Assembly: GCF_015668195.1 (NCBI RefSeq)
Contig: NZ_JADPFC010000001.1
Span: 310,001 to 374,000, forward strand
DNA length: 64,000 nucleotides
DNA from: Romboutsia_C sp015668195
GTDB lineage: Bacteria; Bacillota; Clostridia; Peptostreptococcales; Peptostreptococcaceae
Direction: 5' to 3'
Shown: piece after piece, positions 8,884-16,699 of the stretch
Layout: every line of letters begins with the position of its first letter
Numbering within the stretch: position 1 is the first letter of the stretch
Translations under genes and position numbers: made by a program
The notes under the pieces: model-generated
What the model saw: only the letters and a program-made list of their open reading frames with translations
The model's database searches: none
Told to the model about the DNA's origin: nothing

Positions 8884-9792
8884 GTGAAGAATATATGCGT
8901 TATAGGTAGTCTAAATATGGATTTAGTTGTAAATGTAGAAAAGATGCCAAAAGCAGGACAAACTTTATTAGGAAGTAATTTCAAAGAAGTTCCAGGCGGA
9001 AAAGGAGCTAACCAAGCGGTAGCTATGGCTAGGTTAAATGGAAATGTAACTATGATTGGTAAAGTTGGAAATGATAGCTTTGGAGAAACTTTAGTGAACT
9101 CATTAAAAAAAGATAATATAAATACTAATTACATACAAGTAGCAGAAGGTCCAAGTGGTGTAGCACTTATAACGGTAGATAAAAATGCACAAAACTCTAT
9201 AGTAGTAGCACCAGGAGCTAATTATAAATTAACTAAAGAAGATATAGATAAGAATATAGATGCAATAAAAAATAGTGATATAGTAGTAGTTCAACTTGAA
9301 ACTCCGCTAGAAACTATAAAGTATGCTCTTAAAAAAGCTAAAGAGCTAGGTAAGTATACTATATTAAACCCAGCACCAGCAGTAGTCTTAGAAGATGAGA
9401 TAATAGAAAATGTCGATTTATTAACTCCAAATGAAACTGAGCTTGAAATAATAAGCCAAAAATCAATAAGTAATGAAGAGGATATAAATGAATGTGCACA
9501 AATAATGATAAACAAAGGTGTAAAAGAACTTATAGTAACTTTAGGTTCTAAGGGCAGTTTATATATAAATAAAGAAACATCAATGTTTAAAAAGGCATAT
9601 AAAGTTGAAGCCATAGATACTACAGCAGCAGGTGATAGTTACACTGGAGCTTTGGCTGTGGCAATAGCAAATGGCAAAGATATGGAATATGCTATGGATT
9701 TTGCTTCAAAAGTTGGAGCATTATCAGTTATGAAAGAGGGTGCTCAAAGTAGCTTACCAACATTAATAGAAGTTGAGAACTTTAGGGGGTAA
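8884..9792 (+). CDS. rbsK: Ribokinase
   Basis: This 302-residue PfkB-family sugar kinase phosphorylates D-ribose to ribose 5-phosphate with ATP. The start is GTG 8884 behind TAGGAGG. It shows the N-terminal GSLNMDLV, the substrate-binding GGKGANQA element near residue 37, NPAPA and NETE in the middle, and the C-terminal anion-hole/catalytic motif DTTAAGDSYTGA with catalytic base Asp251. It is the first gene of a ribose operon and is followed four bases later by the pyranase gene. Length and motifs fit ribokinase rather than fructokinase, and the operon context settles it. Confidence 0.96.
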   Translation: MKNICVIGSLNMDLVVNVEKMPKAGQTLLGSNFKEVPGGKGANQAVAMARLNGNVTMIGKVGNDSFGETLVNSLKKDNINTNYIQVAEGPSGVALITVDKNAQNSIVVAPGANYKLTKEDIDKNIDAIKNSDIVVVQLETPLETIKYALKKAKELGKYTILNPAPAVVLEDEIIENVDLLTPNETELEIISQKSISNEEDINECAQIMINKGVKELIVTLGSKGSLYINKETSMFKKAYKVEAIDTTAAGDSYTGALAVAIANGKDMEYAMDFASKVGALSVMKEGAQSSLPTLIEVENFRG

Positions 9793-9795
9793 ATT

Positions 9796-10191
9796 ATGAA
9801 AAAAACTAAACTGCTAAATAGTGAAATATCATACACTATATCCAAAATGGGCCATACTGATAGTTTAACTATAGGAGATTGTGGACTTCCGATAAGTGAT
9901 GATGTTAAAAAGATAGATCTAGCATTAACTCACGGAGTACCAAGTTTTATAGATACTTTAGATGTAATACTAGAAGAGTTATGTGTTGAAGAGATAATAA
10001 TAGCTAGTGAGATTAAAGAAAAAAATGAAAAAATATATAAAGAAATATTAAAACGATTTGAAAATGTAAAAGTTACAGAAGTGAGTCATGAAGAATTTAA
10101 AAAGATGACTAATAACAGTAAAGCTTTTGTTAGAACTGGAGAATGCAGTCCTTATGCTAACATAATATTAAAATCGGGAGTTGTATTTTAA
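9796..10191 (+). CDS. rbsD: D-ribose pyranase
   Basis: This 131-residue enzyme interconverts the beta-pyranose and furanose forms of ribose, supplying RbsK with its usable substrate. The family signature SKMGHTDSLTIGDCGLPI is near the N-terminus, with catalytic His20. The C-terminus has the conserved FVRTGECSPYANIILKSG. The ribosome site GGGGG lies just upstream of ATG 9796. The gene sits between the kinase and the transporter ATPase, the standard order. Confidence 0.96.
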   Translation: MKKTKLLNSEISYTISKMGHTDSLTIGDCGLPISDDVKKIDLALTHGVPSFIDTLDVILEELCVEEIIIASEIKEKNEKIYKEILKRFENVKVTEVSHEEFKKMTNNSKAFVRTGECSPYANIILKSGVVF

Positions 10192-10192
10192 C

Positions 10193-11686
10193 ATGAAAAC
10201 ACCTATTTTGAAAATGACAAATATAGTAAAAGAATTTCCAGGAGTTAAGGCACTAGACGGGGTTAATCTAGAACTTTATGAAGGAAAAGTTATGGCTTTG
10301 ATGGGAGAAAATGGAGCGGGAAAATCTACGCTTATGAAAATATTAAGTGGTGTATATAAAAAGACTAAAGGTCAAATTTACTATAATGGAAAAGAAGAAG
10401 ATATAAAAGGGCCTAAAGATGCAGCTGATAAAGGTATTGCAATAATACATCAAGAACTTAACTTAGTAAATGATTTAAGTATAGGCGAAAATATATTTTT
10501 AGGAAGAGAACCTAAAAGTGGATTTAAAATAGACTTTAATAAACTACATAGTGATAGTCAAAAGCTACTTCAAAAGTTAAATGTAGAAATTAGTTCAAAA
10601 TGTCTTGTAAAAAATTTAAGTATAGGTCAAAAGCAAATGATTGAAATTGCAAAAGCTTTATCACTAGATGCAAAGATAATAATAATGGACGAGCCAACAG
10701 ATGCGCTAACAGACACAGAAACTGAGAGTTTATTTAAGGTTATAAATGAATTAAAAGAAGAAGGAAAAGCAATTGTATATATATCACATAGACTAAAAGA
10801 AATATTCGAAATATGTGATTATATAACTGTACTAAGAGATGGAAAATATGTAGGTCAAGAAGAAATAAAAGATATAGACGAAGATAAAATGATAGAGATG
10901 ATGGTAGGTAGAAAGCTTACAGACCAATTTCCTAGAATTGAATGTGAAAAAGGAGAACCTATATTAGAAGTTAAAAATTTAAAAAATAAATTTATAGATA
11001 ATGTAAGCTTTGATGTAAAAGGTGGAGAAATAGTAGGTATATCAGGACTTATGGGGGCAGGTAGAACGGAACTTGCAAAAACTATATATGGACACATAAA
11101 AAAAGAAAGTGGAAATATATATGTAAATAAAAAAGAGATATTTAATAGAAGTTCAAAAGATGGTCTAAAAAATAAAATAGCTTATGTTAGTGAAGATAGA
11201 AAAGGAGATGGGTTAATTTTAGATTTATCTATAAGAGAAAATATGACCATATCTTCATTAAATACTATATCATCTTTATTTAAAATAAATAAGCAAAAAG
11301 AAAAAGAGATAGTAAATAGCTATATAGATAAGATAAATATAAAAACACCAAGCCAAGAACAACTTATAAGAAATTTAAGTGGTGGAAATCAGCAAAAAGT
11401 AGCAATAGCAAAAGCACTACTTACAAATCCGGATGTTCTAATTCTTGATGAACCTACTAGAGGTGTTGACGTAGGAGCTAAAAAAGAGATATATGACTTA
11501 ATAAATGATTTTAAGTCAAAGGGAAAAGCGGTTATAATGATATCTTCAGAAATGCCAGAAATACTTGGATTAAGCGATAGAATATTAGTACTTAGCCAAG
11601 GGAGAATAACTGGAGAGTTTAATAAAGAAGAAGTAAGCCAAGAAGAGATATTAAAATGTGCAGTAGAAACTAGGGAGGCAGTATAG
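10193..11686 (+). CDS. rbsA: Ribose ABC transporter ATP-binding protein
   Basis: This is a tandem ABC ATPase of 497 residues powering ribose import. The first domain has Walker A GENGAGKST, signature NLSIGQKQM and Walker B IIIMDEPTDALTD. The second has the degenerate Walker A GLMGAGRTEL typical of sugar-type double ATPases, signature NLSGGNQQK and Walker B LILDEPTRGVDVG. I place the start at ATG 10193, two bases after the rbsD stop, because GGGAG lies 12 bases upstream. The in-frame TTG at 10181 would leave no spacing and overlap rbsD. The next gene starts three bases after the stop. Confidence 0.95.
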   Translation: MKTPILKMTNIVKEFPGVKALDGVNLELYEGKVMALMGENGAGKSTLMKILSGVYKKTKGQIYYNGKEEDIKGPKDAADKGIAIIHQELNLVNDLSIGENIFLGREPKSGFKIDFNKLHSDSQKLLQKLNVEISSKCLVKNLSIGQKQMIEIAKALSLDAKIIIMDEPTDALTDTETESLFKVINELKEEGKAIVYISHRLKEIFEICDYITVLRDGKYVGQEEIKDIDEDKMIEMMVGRKLTDQFPRIECEKGEPILEVKNLKNKFIDNVSFDVKGGEIVGISGLMGAGRTELAKTIYGHIKKESGNIYVNKKEIFNRSSKDGLKNKIAYVSEDRKGDGLILDLSIRENMTISSLNTISSLFKINKQKEKEIVNSYIDKINIKTPSQEQLIRNLSGGNQQKVAIAKALLTNPDVLILDEPTRGVDVGAKKEIYDLINDFKSKGKAVIMISSEMPEILGLSDRILVLSQGRITGEFNKEEVSQEEILKCAVETREAV

Positions 11687-11688
11687 TT

Positions 11689-12663
11689 ATGTCATCACAA
11701 TGTATACAAAATACGAAAGACAGTAAATTAGATATAAAAAATATATTAATAAAGTATAAAAGTTTAGTAGGATTATTATTGTTAGTAGGTATAGTTTCAA
11801 TATTAAGTCCATCATTTTTAAGCACTAAAAATATTTTTAATATATTAAGACAAACATCAGTAAATGCAATAATAGCAGCTGGTATGACTTTTGTTATACT
11901 AACAGGAGGAATAGATTTATCTGTAGGTTCAATACTTGCTATAAGTGGAGCGATTTGTGCAAGTTTACTTGTATCAGGGCAAAATATAGTAGTAGCTATA
12001 GTAATATCTATATTAATAGGAGCTGTTGTTGGTTTTTTAAATGGATTTGTAATTTCAAAAGGAAAACTTCAACCATTTATAGCAACACTTGCAACTATGA
12101 CAATACTTAGAGGTTTAACTTTAGTATTTACAGATGGAAAGCCTATAACATTAGGTAGTGGAGATTTAGCAATAAACTTTGGGAAAATAGGTGGAGGAGA
12201 AATATTCTCTATACCAACCCCAGCAATAATAATGATAGTAGTATTTTTAGTATGTGCTTATATACTAAATAGTACTAAAATGGGAAGATATACTTATGCA
12301 TTAGGTTCTAATGAAGAAGCAACAAAGCTATCAGGACTTAATACAGATAAAATAAAAATATGGGTATACACAATAAGTGGTATATTATCAGCACTAGCTG
12401 GAGTTATAATAACTTCTAGATTATATTCTGCACAACCAACAGCAGGTACTGGATATGAGTTAGATGCAATAGCAGCAGTAGTACTTGGTGGAACTAGTTT
12501 AACAGGTGGAAAAGGTAAAATAACTGGAACTATAATAGGTGCATTAATAATAGGTGTATTAAGTAACGCACTTAATATATTAGATGTATCATCATATTAT
12601 CAAATGATGGTAAAAGGTGTAGTTATATTAATAGCTGTACTTTTAGACAGAAGAAGTAACTAG
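11689..12663 (+). CDS. rbsC: Ribose ABC transporter permease
   Basis: This 324-residue membrane protein is of the BPD_transp_2 (RbsC/AraH) family, with about eight to ten membrane helices. Characteristic elements are NILRQTSVNAIIAAGMTFVI, LTGGIDLSVGS, LQPFIATLATMTILRGL and AVVLGGTSLTGGKG (the loop that contacts the ATPase). It forms the dimeric channel for ribose with RbsA and receives the sugar from RbsB. The start ATG follows a GGGAGG site at the end of rbsA. Confidence 0.95.
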   Translation: MSSQCIQNTKDSKLDIKNILIKYKSLVGLLLLVGIVSILSPSFLSTKNIFNILRQTSVNAIIAAGMTFVILTGGIDLSVGSILAISGAICASLLVSGQNIVVAIVISILIGAVVGFLNGFVISKGKLQPFIATLATMTILRGLTLVFTDGKPITLGSGDLAINFGKIGGGEIFSIPTPAIIMIVVFLVCAYILNSTKMGRYTYALGSNEEATKLSGLNTDKIKIWVYTISGILSALAGVIITSRLYSAQPTAGTGYELDAIAAVVLGGTSLTGGKGKITGTIIGALIIGVLSNALNILDVSSYYQMMVKGVVILIAVLLDRRSN

Positions 12664-12674
12664 GAGGAAATAAA

Positions 12675-13568
12675 ATGAAAAAATTTCTTTCTATAATAAT
12701 AACTGTAATATTATCAACAAGCCTACTAGTAGGATGTAGTGCTAAAGATAATGAAGTGAAAAAGATAGGACTTATAGTATCAACATTAAACAATCCATTT
12801 TTCGTAGATTTAAAAGCTGGAGTAGAAGAAAAAGCAAAGGAATTAGGATATGAAGTAGTAGTTCTTGATTCACAAAATGACCCGGCTAAAGAAGTATCTA
12901 ATATGGAAGATATAAGTGTTAGAGATGTAGATGTAGTACTTTTAAACCCAGTTGATTCAGATTCAGCAATAGCATCTGTTATGGTTGCTAATAATCTAAA
13001 ATTACCAGTAATAACAGTTGACAGAGCAGCAAATGGAGGAGAAGTTATATCTCACGTTGCATCTGATAATGTTGCTGGTGGAAAAATGGCAGCAGACTTT
13101 TTAATAGAAAAACTTGGTGGAAAAGGAAATGTAGTAGAACTTGAGGGTATAGCGGGTTCTTCAGCTACAAGAGATAGAGGTAAAGGATTTGAAGATGGTA
13201 TAAAAAATAGTGAGTTTAAGTTAATTGCTAAACAAAGTGCAGATTTTGATAGAAGTAAAGGACTTACTGTTATGGAAAATATCATTCAATCAAAGGATAA
13301 TATAAATGCTGTATTTGCACAAAATGATGAAATGGCTTTAGGTGCTCAAAAAGCATTAGAAGATGCTAATATGAAAGATGTATTGGTAGTTGGATTTGAT
13401 GCAACAGATGATGCAGTTGAATCTGTTAAAAGTGGGAAAATGGATGCAACAGTAGCACAACAACCAATACTTATAGGAGAAACAGCTGTTGAAGCTGCAA
13501 ACAAAGTTATAAAAGGTGAAAAAATAGATAAATATATACCAGTTGAACTAAAGTTAGTAAAAAATTAA
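12675..13568 (+). CDS. rbsB: Ribose-binding lipoprotein
   Basis: This 297-residue periplasmic-binding-protein-like receptor is anchored outside the membrane as a lipoprotein. A basic N-terminus and hydrophobic core lead to the lipobox LLVGC with Cys21. The mature part has the type I fold with KKIGLIVSTLNNPFF, VVVLDSQNDPAKE, VDRAANGG and VVGFDATDDA. The ribosome site AGGAGG precedes ATG 12675. It is the last gene of the operon, followed by a strong terminator. Ribose as substrate is inferred from the operon. Confidence 0.94.
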   Translation: MKKFLSIIITVILSTSLLVGCSAKDNEVKKIGLIVSTLNNPFFVDLKAGVEEKAKELGYEVVVLDSQNDPAKEVSNMEDISVRDVDVVLLNPVDSDSAIASVMVANNLKLPVITVDRAANGGEVISHVASDNVAGGKMAADFLIEKLGGKGNVVELEGIAGSSATRDRGKGFEDGIKNSEFKLIAKQSADFDRSKGLTVMENIIQSKDNINAVFAQNDEMALGAQKALEDANMKDVLVVGFDATDDAVESVKSGKMDATVAQQPILIGETAVEAANKVIKGEKIDKYIPVELKLVKN

Positions 13569-13601
13569 TTCAGTAAAACCTAAATATAAATTGTAAGTAT
13601 A

Positions 13602-13637
13602 CAAAAAAGCTTGATTTAAATAATCAAGCTTTTTTAT
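13602..13637. terminator. Terminator of the rbs operon (bidirectional)
   Basis: The stem AAAAAAGCTTGAT / ATCAAGCTTTTTT surrounds a 7-base loop. The flanking A and T tracts let it serve the converging cupin gene as well. Confidence 0.92.
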
Positions 13638-13683
13638 TTTTAAGGATTTTATATTAAATATAAAACTATTTATAATTAAAAAT

Positions 13684-14028
13684 TTATTTATATTCAGCTC
13701 CAGCATTAACTTTAGTAACTTGAACAGCAATCATATCTTCTTTATCAGAGTTTTTAATTCCATGCCATTCATTTGCTTTTACAAAAACTGTACATCCAGT
13801 ATGAACATTATGTTCTTTTTCTCCAACAGTCATAACTCCAGAGCCTTTTAAAAAGAAAAATATTTGTTCACCATTTGGATGTCTGTGCATTGCTAAATCT
13901 TGATTTGGTTTAAAATAATAAACTTCACAAGTTATATCATTACCAGAAAAAACTGGTGTCTTAGGAACTACAGTATCATTGAAATTTGCAGCTTGTGGGT
14001 CTAGTAAATGTTTATGATTTGATTCCAT
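13684..14028 (-). CDS. Small cupin-domain protein
   Basis: This is a 114-residue single-cupin protein. The start is set at ATG 14028, six bases downstream of a strong GGAGG. A longer frame back to 14070 has no ribosome site. Cupin motif 1 includes MHRHPNGEQIFFFLKGSG (metal-binding His, His and Glu) and motif 2 includes VFVKANEWHGIKN (His). Such proteins can be isomerases, dioxygenase-like enzymes or sensors, and the ligand is not predictable. Several cysteine-poor cupins of this size occur in Clostridia. It is monocistronic and converges on rbsB. Confidence 0.85.
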   Translation of the reverse strand: MESNHKHLLDPQAANFNDTVVPKTPVFSGNDITCEVYYFKPNQDLAMHRHPNGEQIFFFLKGSGVMTVGEKEHNVHTGCTVFVKANEWHGIKNSDKEDMIAVQVTKVNAGAEYK

Positions 14029-14177
14029 AAAAAACCTCCATATATACGTAATTGAAAATATTTTTCTCAAAATATAAAAATTATATTCAATTAATAAATT
14101 TTAAACTATTAGAAATAATTATTTTTATAAATATGGTATAATATTAAGAAGACAGAAAGATAGGAGAGACTGATAAT

Positions 14178-14474
14178 ATGGATATATTAATAACTCAAGA
14201 AGCTAAAAAACAATTTGACAAAATATTAGAAAATAGCGAGCATAAATATATAAGAATATATAAAAATCGTCCATCTATATATGAAGATGCAAAATTAGAC
14301 TTTATGTTAGATGAAATGAAAGAAGATGATGTACTTCATGAAGTTGATGGATATAAGATAATAATAAATAAAAGATTGGATTGCCAAATATTTTTTATGA
14401 ATATATCTTATGGCGGGCTAATGAGTAGAGATAAGTTCTCTATAGAATGTGACATTGGACTATTACACTTTTAA
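14178..14474 (+). CDS. HesB/IscA-like small protein
   Basis: This 98-residue protein resembles the HesB-like group: an N-terminal MDILITQEAKKQFDKIL helix region, an RIYK strand, a VDGYKIIINKRL segment and a C-terminal YGGLMSRDKFSI stretch. True IscA proteins have three conserved cysteines (one internal, a CGC or CxC near the end). Here only Cys in RLDC and in IECDIG are seen, so cluster binding is uncertain and the assignment rests on overall pattern. It has a good AGGAGAG site and is followed immediately by a terminator. Confidence 0.6.
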   Translation: MDILITQEAKKQFDKILENSEHKYIRIYKNRPSIYEDAKLDFMLDEMKEDDVLHEVDGYKIIINKRLDCQIFFMNISYGGLMSRDKFSIECDIGLLHF

Positions 14475-14477
14475 ATA

Positions 14478-14513
14478 AAAAATCTCCATCAAAATAAGAT
14501 GGAGATTTTTTAT
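14478..14513 (+). terminator. Terminator after the HesB-like gene
   Basis: The stem AAAAATCTCCATC / GATGGAGATTTTTT has a short loop and a T tract. Confidence 0.92.
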
Positions 14514-14650
14514 TTAAAATCATTAAATTAATTACAATAAAGCTCATAAAAAAGCATCTATAATTATATGAAATAAATATTAACATTCTATTGATATAAA
14601 TCATAAGATATATAGCGATAAAAATGTATTTCATTATAAGGAGGTGCATC

Positions 14651-15160
14651 ATGGATAATTCTTGTCCAAAGTATGATATTCAAAAAATATTTTCTGGATA
14701 CAAACCATCTAAACCAAATGCATATGCTCAAATAAATGGAGGACCATTAGCCCCTTGTATAAAAGGAGTAATATACTTATATCAATTAGAAGAGGGCGTA
14801 TATGTAAAGGCATATATAACAGGAATACCTAGTATAAATAATCAAACTAGTTCGTTCCATGGATTTCATATCCATGAAATAGGTGATTGTTCAATAGGAG
14901 ATAAAAATAATCCATTTACTTCTTCAAAATCTCATTATAATCCAACTAATACAGAACATCCTATGCATGTAGGAGATTTACCACCAATACTATCTGCTAA
15001 TGGAATAGGTATACTTTCTGTGTTTACCAATAGATTTACTGTAGATGAAGTTGTAGGAAAATCTTTTATACTTCATGAAGGATATGATGATTTTACTTCA
15101 CAACCTGCGGGAAATTCAGGGGATAGATGGGCGTGCGGAGTTATTGATTACTATCAGTAG
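14651..15160 (+). CDS. Cu/Zn-type superoxide dismutase, no export signal
   Basis: This is a 169-residue protein of the SodC family, which dismutates superoxide to oxygen and peroxide. The Cu-ligand motif GFHIHEIGDCS, the zinc-loop region HYNPTNTEHPMHVGDLP, and the C-terminal GNSGDRWACGVI with the disulfide-type Cys and the active-site Arg are all present. The start at ATG 14651 has a strong AGGAGG; the frame extends further upstream without a ribosome site. Unlike most bacterial SodC it shows no signal peptide or lipobox, so it is predicted to stay in the cell or be packaged, for instance in spores. It is monocistronic with its own terminator. Confidence 0.88.
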   Translation: MDNSCPKYDIQKIFSGYKPSKPNAYAQINGGPLAPCIKGVIYLYQLEEGVYVKAYITGIPSINNQTSSFHGFHIHEIGDCSIGDKNNPFTSSKSHYNPTNTEHPMHVGDLPPILSANGIGILSVFTNRFTVDEVVGKSFILHEGYDDFTSQPAGNSGDRWACGVIDYYQ

Positions 15161-15508
15161 TCAAATTTATTATTAATATAATAAATTTTTAAATCTAGTA
15201 GTATTAATGTACTCGAGAATTTGATGTTAAATTCAAATAAAAAATTATGATTATTATGACCAATTTATAGGTCATTTTTTTTAACGAAAAATAGATAAAA
15301 ATCAAATTACATATTTACTGTAATTTAATAATCTTTCTAATTTAATATTTGAAAAAAATTTATCAACATTAAAAAACAGTACTTAGCTTTCCTAAGAAAA
15401 GAAAGTTTTTCTTATCATGATTACTCGTGTTTATTTTTTATAAATATTAATAAAACTTTAAAAAATAAAAATATGAATTATTTAAAAAAAAATGGTTAAT
15501 ATATAACT
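15161..15508. other. Intergenic region after the SOD gene
   Basis: This stretch of about 350 very AT-rich bases has no credible ORF. It contains the SOD terminator (15255-15284) and then about 200 bases in which I see only short A/T runs and small weak hairpins (for example CTTAG-CTTTC-CTAAG near 15375). The promoter of the RNA that follows must lie at its end. A TATAAC at 15502-15507 is a possible -10. Confidence 0.5.
15255..15284 (+). terminator. Terminator after the SOD gene
   Basis: The short stem ATGACC / GGTCAT with an AT loop is followed by eight T residues. Confidence 0.75.
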
Positions 15509-15800
15509 ACACAATTAATTGTGTATCTAAGCACACTAGATAAAAGCTCGGGTTACCGAACCTTTTGCTAGTACCTATTGGGTGTTTAGAAGACGAGATA
15601 TTTTATCATATTAGATAGTTCACCTAGGCTAAAACTACCTCATTTTAATCTATGGCTGTTAGCTAATAAGGCCAAAACCAATAGATGGCTAAATGCTAAG
15701 AAGCAAGTATTATCTAGTAAAAGTCAAAAAGAGGGAAAAGCATATAGCTTTGTAAAAGGCAATAGATTTGATGGTACAACCATTAAATCCATTGTCTTTT
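15509..15800 (+). ncRNA. Long structured non-coding RNA candidate (family not assigned)
   Basis: This non-coding region of about 290 bases is richer in GC than its flanks and has extensive pairing. A perfect 9-bp long-range helix (ACTAGATAA at 15535-15543 with TTATCTAGT at 15710-15718) closes a domain of about 180 bases. Inside are GGTT-ACCG-AACC near 15551, GATA-TTT-TATC near 15596, and ATCTAT-GG pairing with CC-A-ATAGAT around a TGGC/GGCCA hairpin (15647-15687). It begins with the 16-base palindrome ACACAATTAATTGTGT. It ends in a rho-independent terminator with a 15-bp stem (15760-15774 with 15780-15794, one mismatch and one G-T pair) and TCTTTT. The terminator comes before the lipoprotein gene, so it is either a free RNA or a terminating leader. 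The raiA motif, known from Clostridia, is one hypothesis I could not test. Confidence 0.6.
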
Positions 15801-15881
15801 ATTTTGTCTTTTTATTGTAATCCTATTATACGTAAAATTTGGTATGATAGTATAAATAACACAACAAAAGGGGAGATACTT

Positions 15882-16553
15882 ATGAAAATCAAAATAGGAT
15901 TATTAGCACTAGTACTTAGTACAATATTAGTAGGATGTTCAGATGCAACAATAGAAAATAATGATAGTACAAATAAACCTAGTATAGAAGAAAACAAAGA
16001 TACACATAAAGATAATAAAGAACAAGAAATTAATAAAGAAGAAATAGAAAATAGTAATAAAAATAATGTTAGTATAAATAAAGAAAAAGAAGAACCTATT
16101 GAAAAGCTAGAAGAAATTAATAAGGAAAATATAAATATTGAAAATCCTAAAGGAGAAATAGATTTTAAATTATATACATTTGACTCTGAGGATACTGATA
16201 AAAGGATCATACTAAAAGACATACATAATATAAATAAAGACGATACACTAGAAAATAAAATAAATGCTTTATTATTATCTTTAAAGAAAGATTATTTTAA
16301 AGATGACAAAGCAAATATACAATTAGAGTCAATAAATGATGGGATAGTTACAATAAATTTAGTAGATGAAAATGCTTGGAGAACACATTTCCAAGGTTCA
16401 ACAGGTGGATATATAAATCAAAAGACAATAGTAGAAACACTACTTCAAAAAGATTATAATGGAGAGTGGATAAAAGGTGTGGATGTTTTAATAGATGGTA
16501 AGAAACAAGAAGTTTTCGATCATGCATCATTTGAAGAAATTTTTTATAGATAA
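15882..16553 (+). CDS. GerMN-like lipoprotein
   Basis: This 223-residue exported lipoprotein starts at ATG 15882 behind AAGGGGAG. The frame extends upstream to 15768, but that part lies inside the RNA terminator hairpin and has no ribosome site. The signal peptide ends in the lipobox ILVGC. Residues about 25-90 are a low-complexity E/N/K/I-rich linker. The C-terminal domain has the look of a GerMN (germination/sporulation) domain: INALLLSLKK, IVTINLVDENAW, a glycine-containing loop, QKTIVETLLQ and VDVLIDGKKQE. GerM in Bacillus subtilis acts in sporulation and germination. A similar role here is inferred only from the domain. Confidence 0.7.
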   Translation: MKIKIGLLALVLSTILVGCSDATIENNDSTNKPSIEENKDTHKDNKEQEINKEEIENSNKNNVSINKEKEEPIEKLEEINKENINIENPKGEIDFKLYTFDSEDTDKRIILKDIHNINKDDTLENKINALLLSLKKDYFKDDKANIQLESINDGIVTINLVDENAWRTHFQGSTGGYINQKTIVETLLQKDYNGEWIKGVDVLIDGKKQEVFDHASFEEIFYR

Positions 16554-16567
16554 ATTAAAACATATAA

Positions 16568-16615
16568 TATAGAGGATAGTTAGCTAGGAGTTAACTATCC
16601 TCTATTTCTTTTTAT
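16568..16615 (+). terminator. Terminator after the GerMN-like gene
   Basis: The stem ATAGAGGATAGTTA / TAACTATCCTCTAT has a short loop and is followed by TTTCTTTTT. Confidence 0.88.
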
Positions 16616-16699
16616 TATTTAAGTATAAAATATGGTAATATTATAAATAGAACAAAGTTTAGGTTTATTTAAGTTTAGCCTATAAGAAAGGAAACAAAT

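Noticed and set aside
10181..10192. TTG start for rbsA overlapping rbsD
   Set aside because: The only purine-rich site (GGGAG) abuts this TTG, leaving no spacing. ATG 10193 fits the family N-terminus.
15768..15881. N-terminal extension of the GerMN-like lipoprotein frame
   Set aside because: The extra 38 codons lie in the terminator hairpin and downstream spacer of the structured RNA and have no ribosome site. The signal peptide begins properly at ATG 15882.
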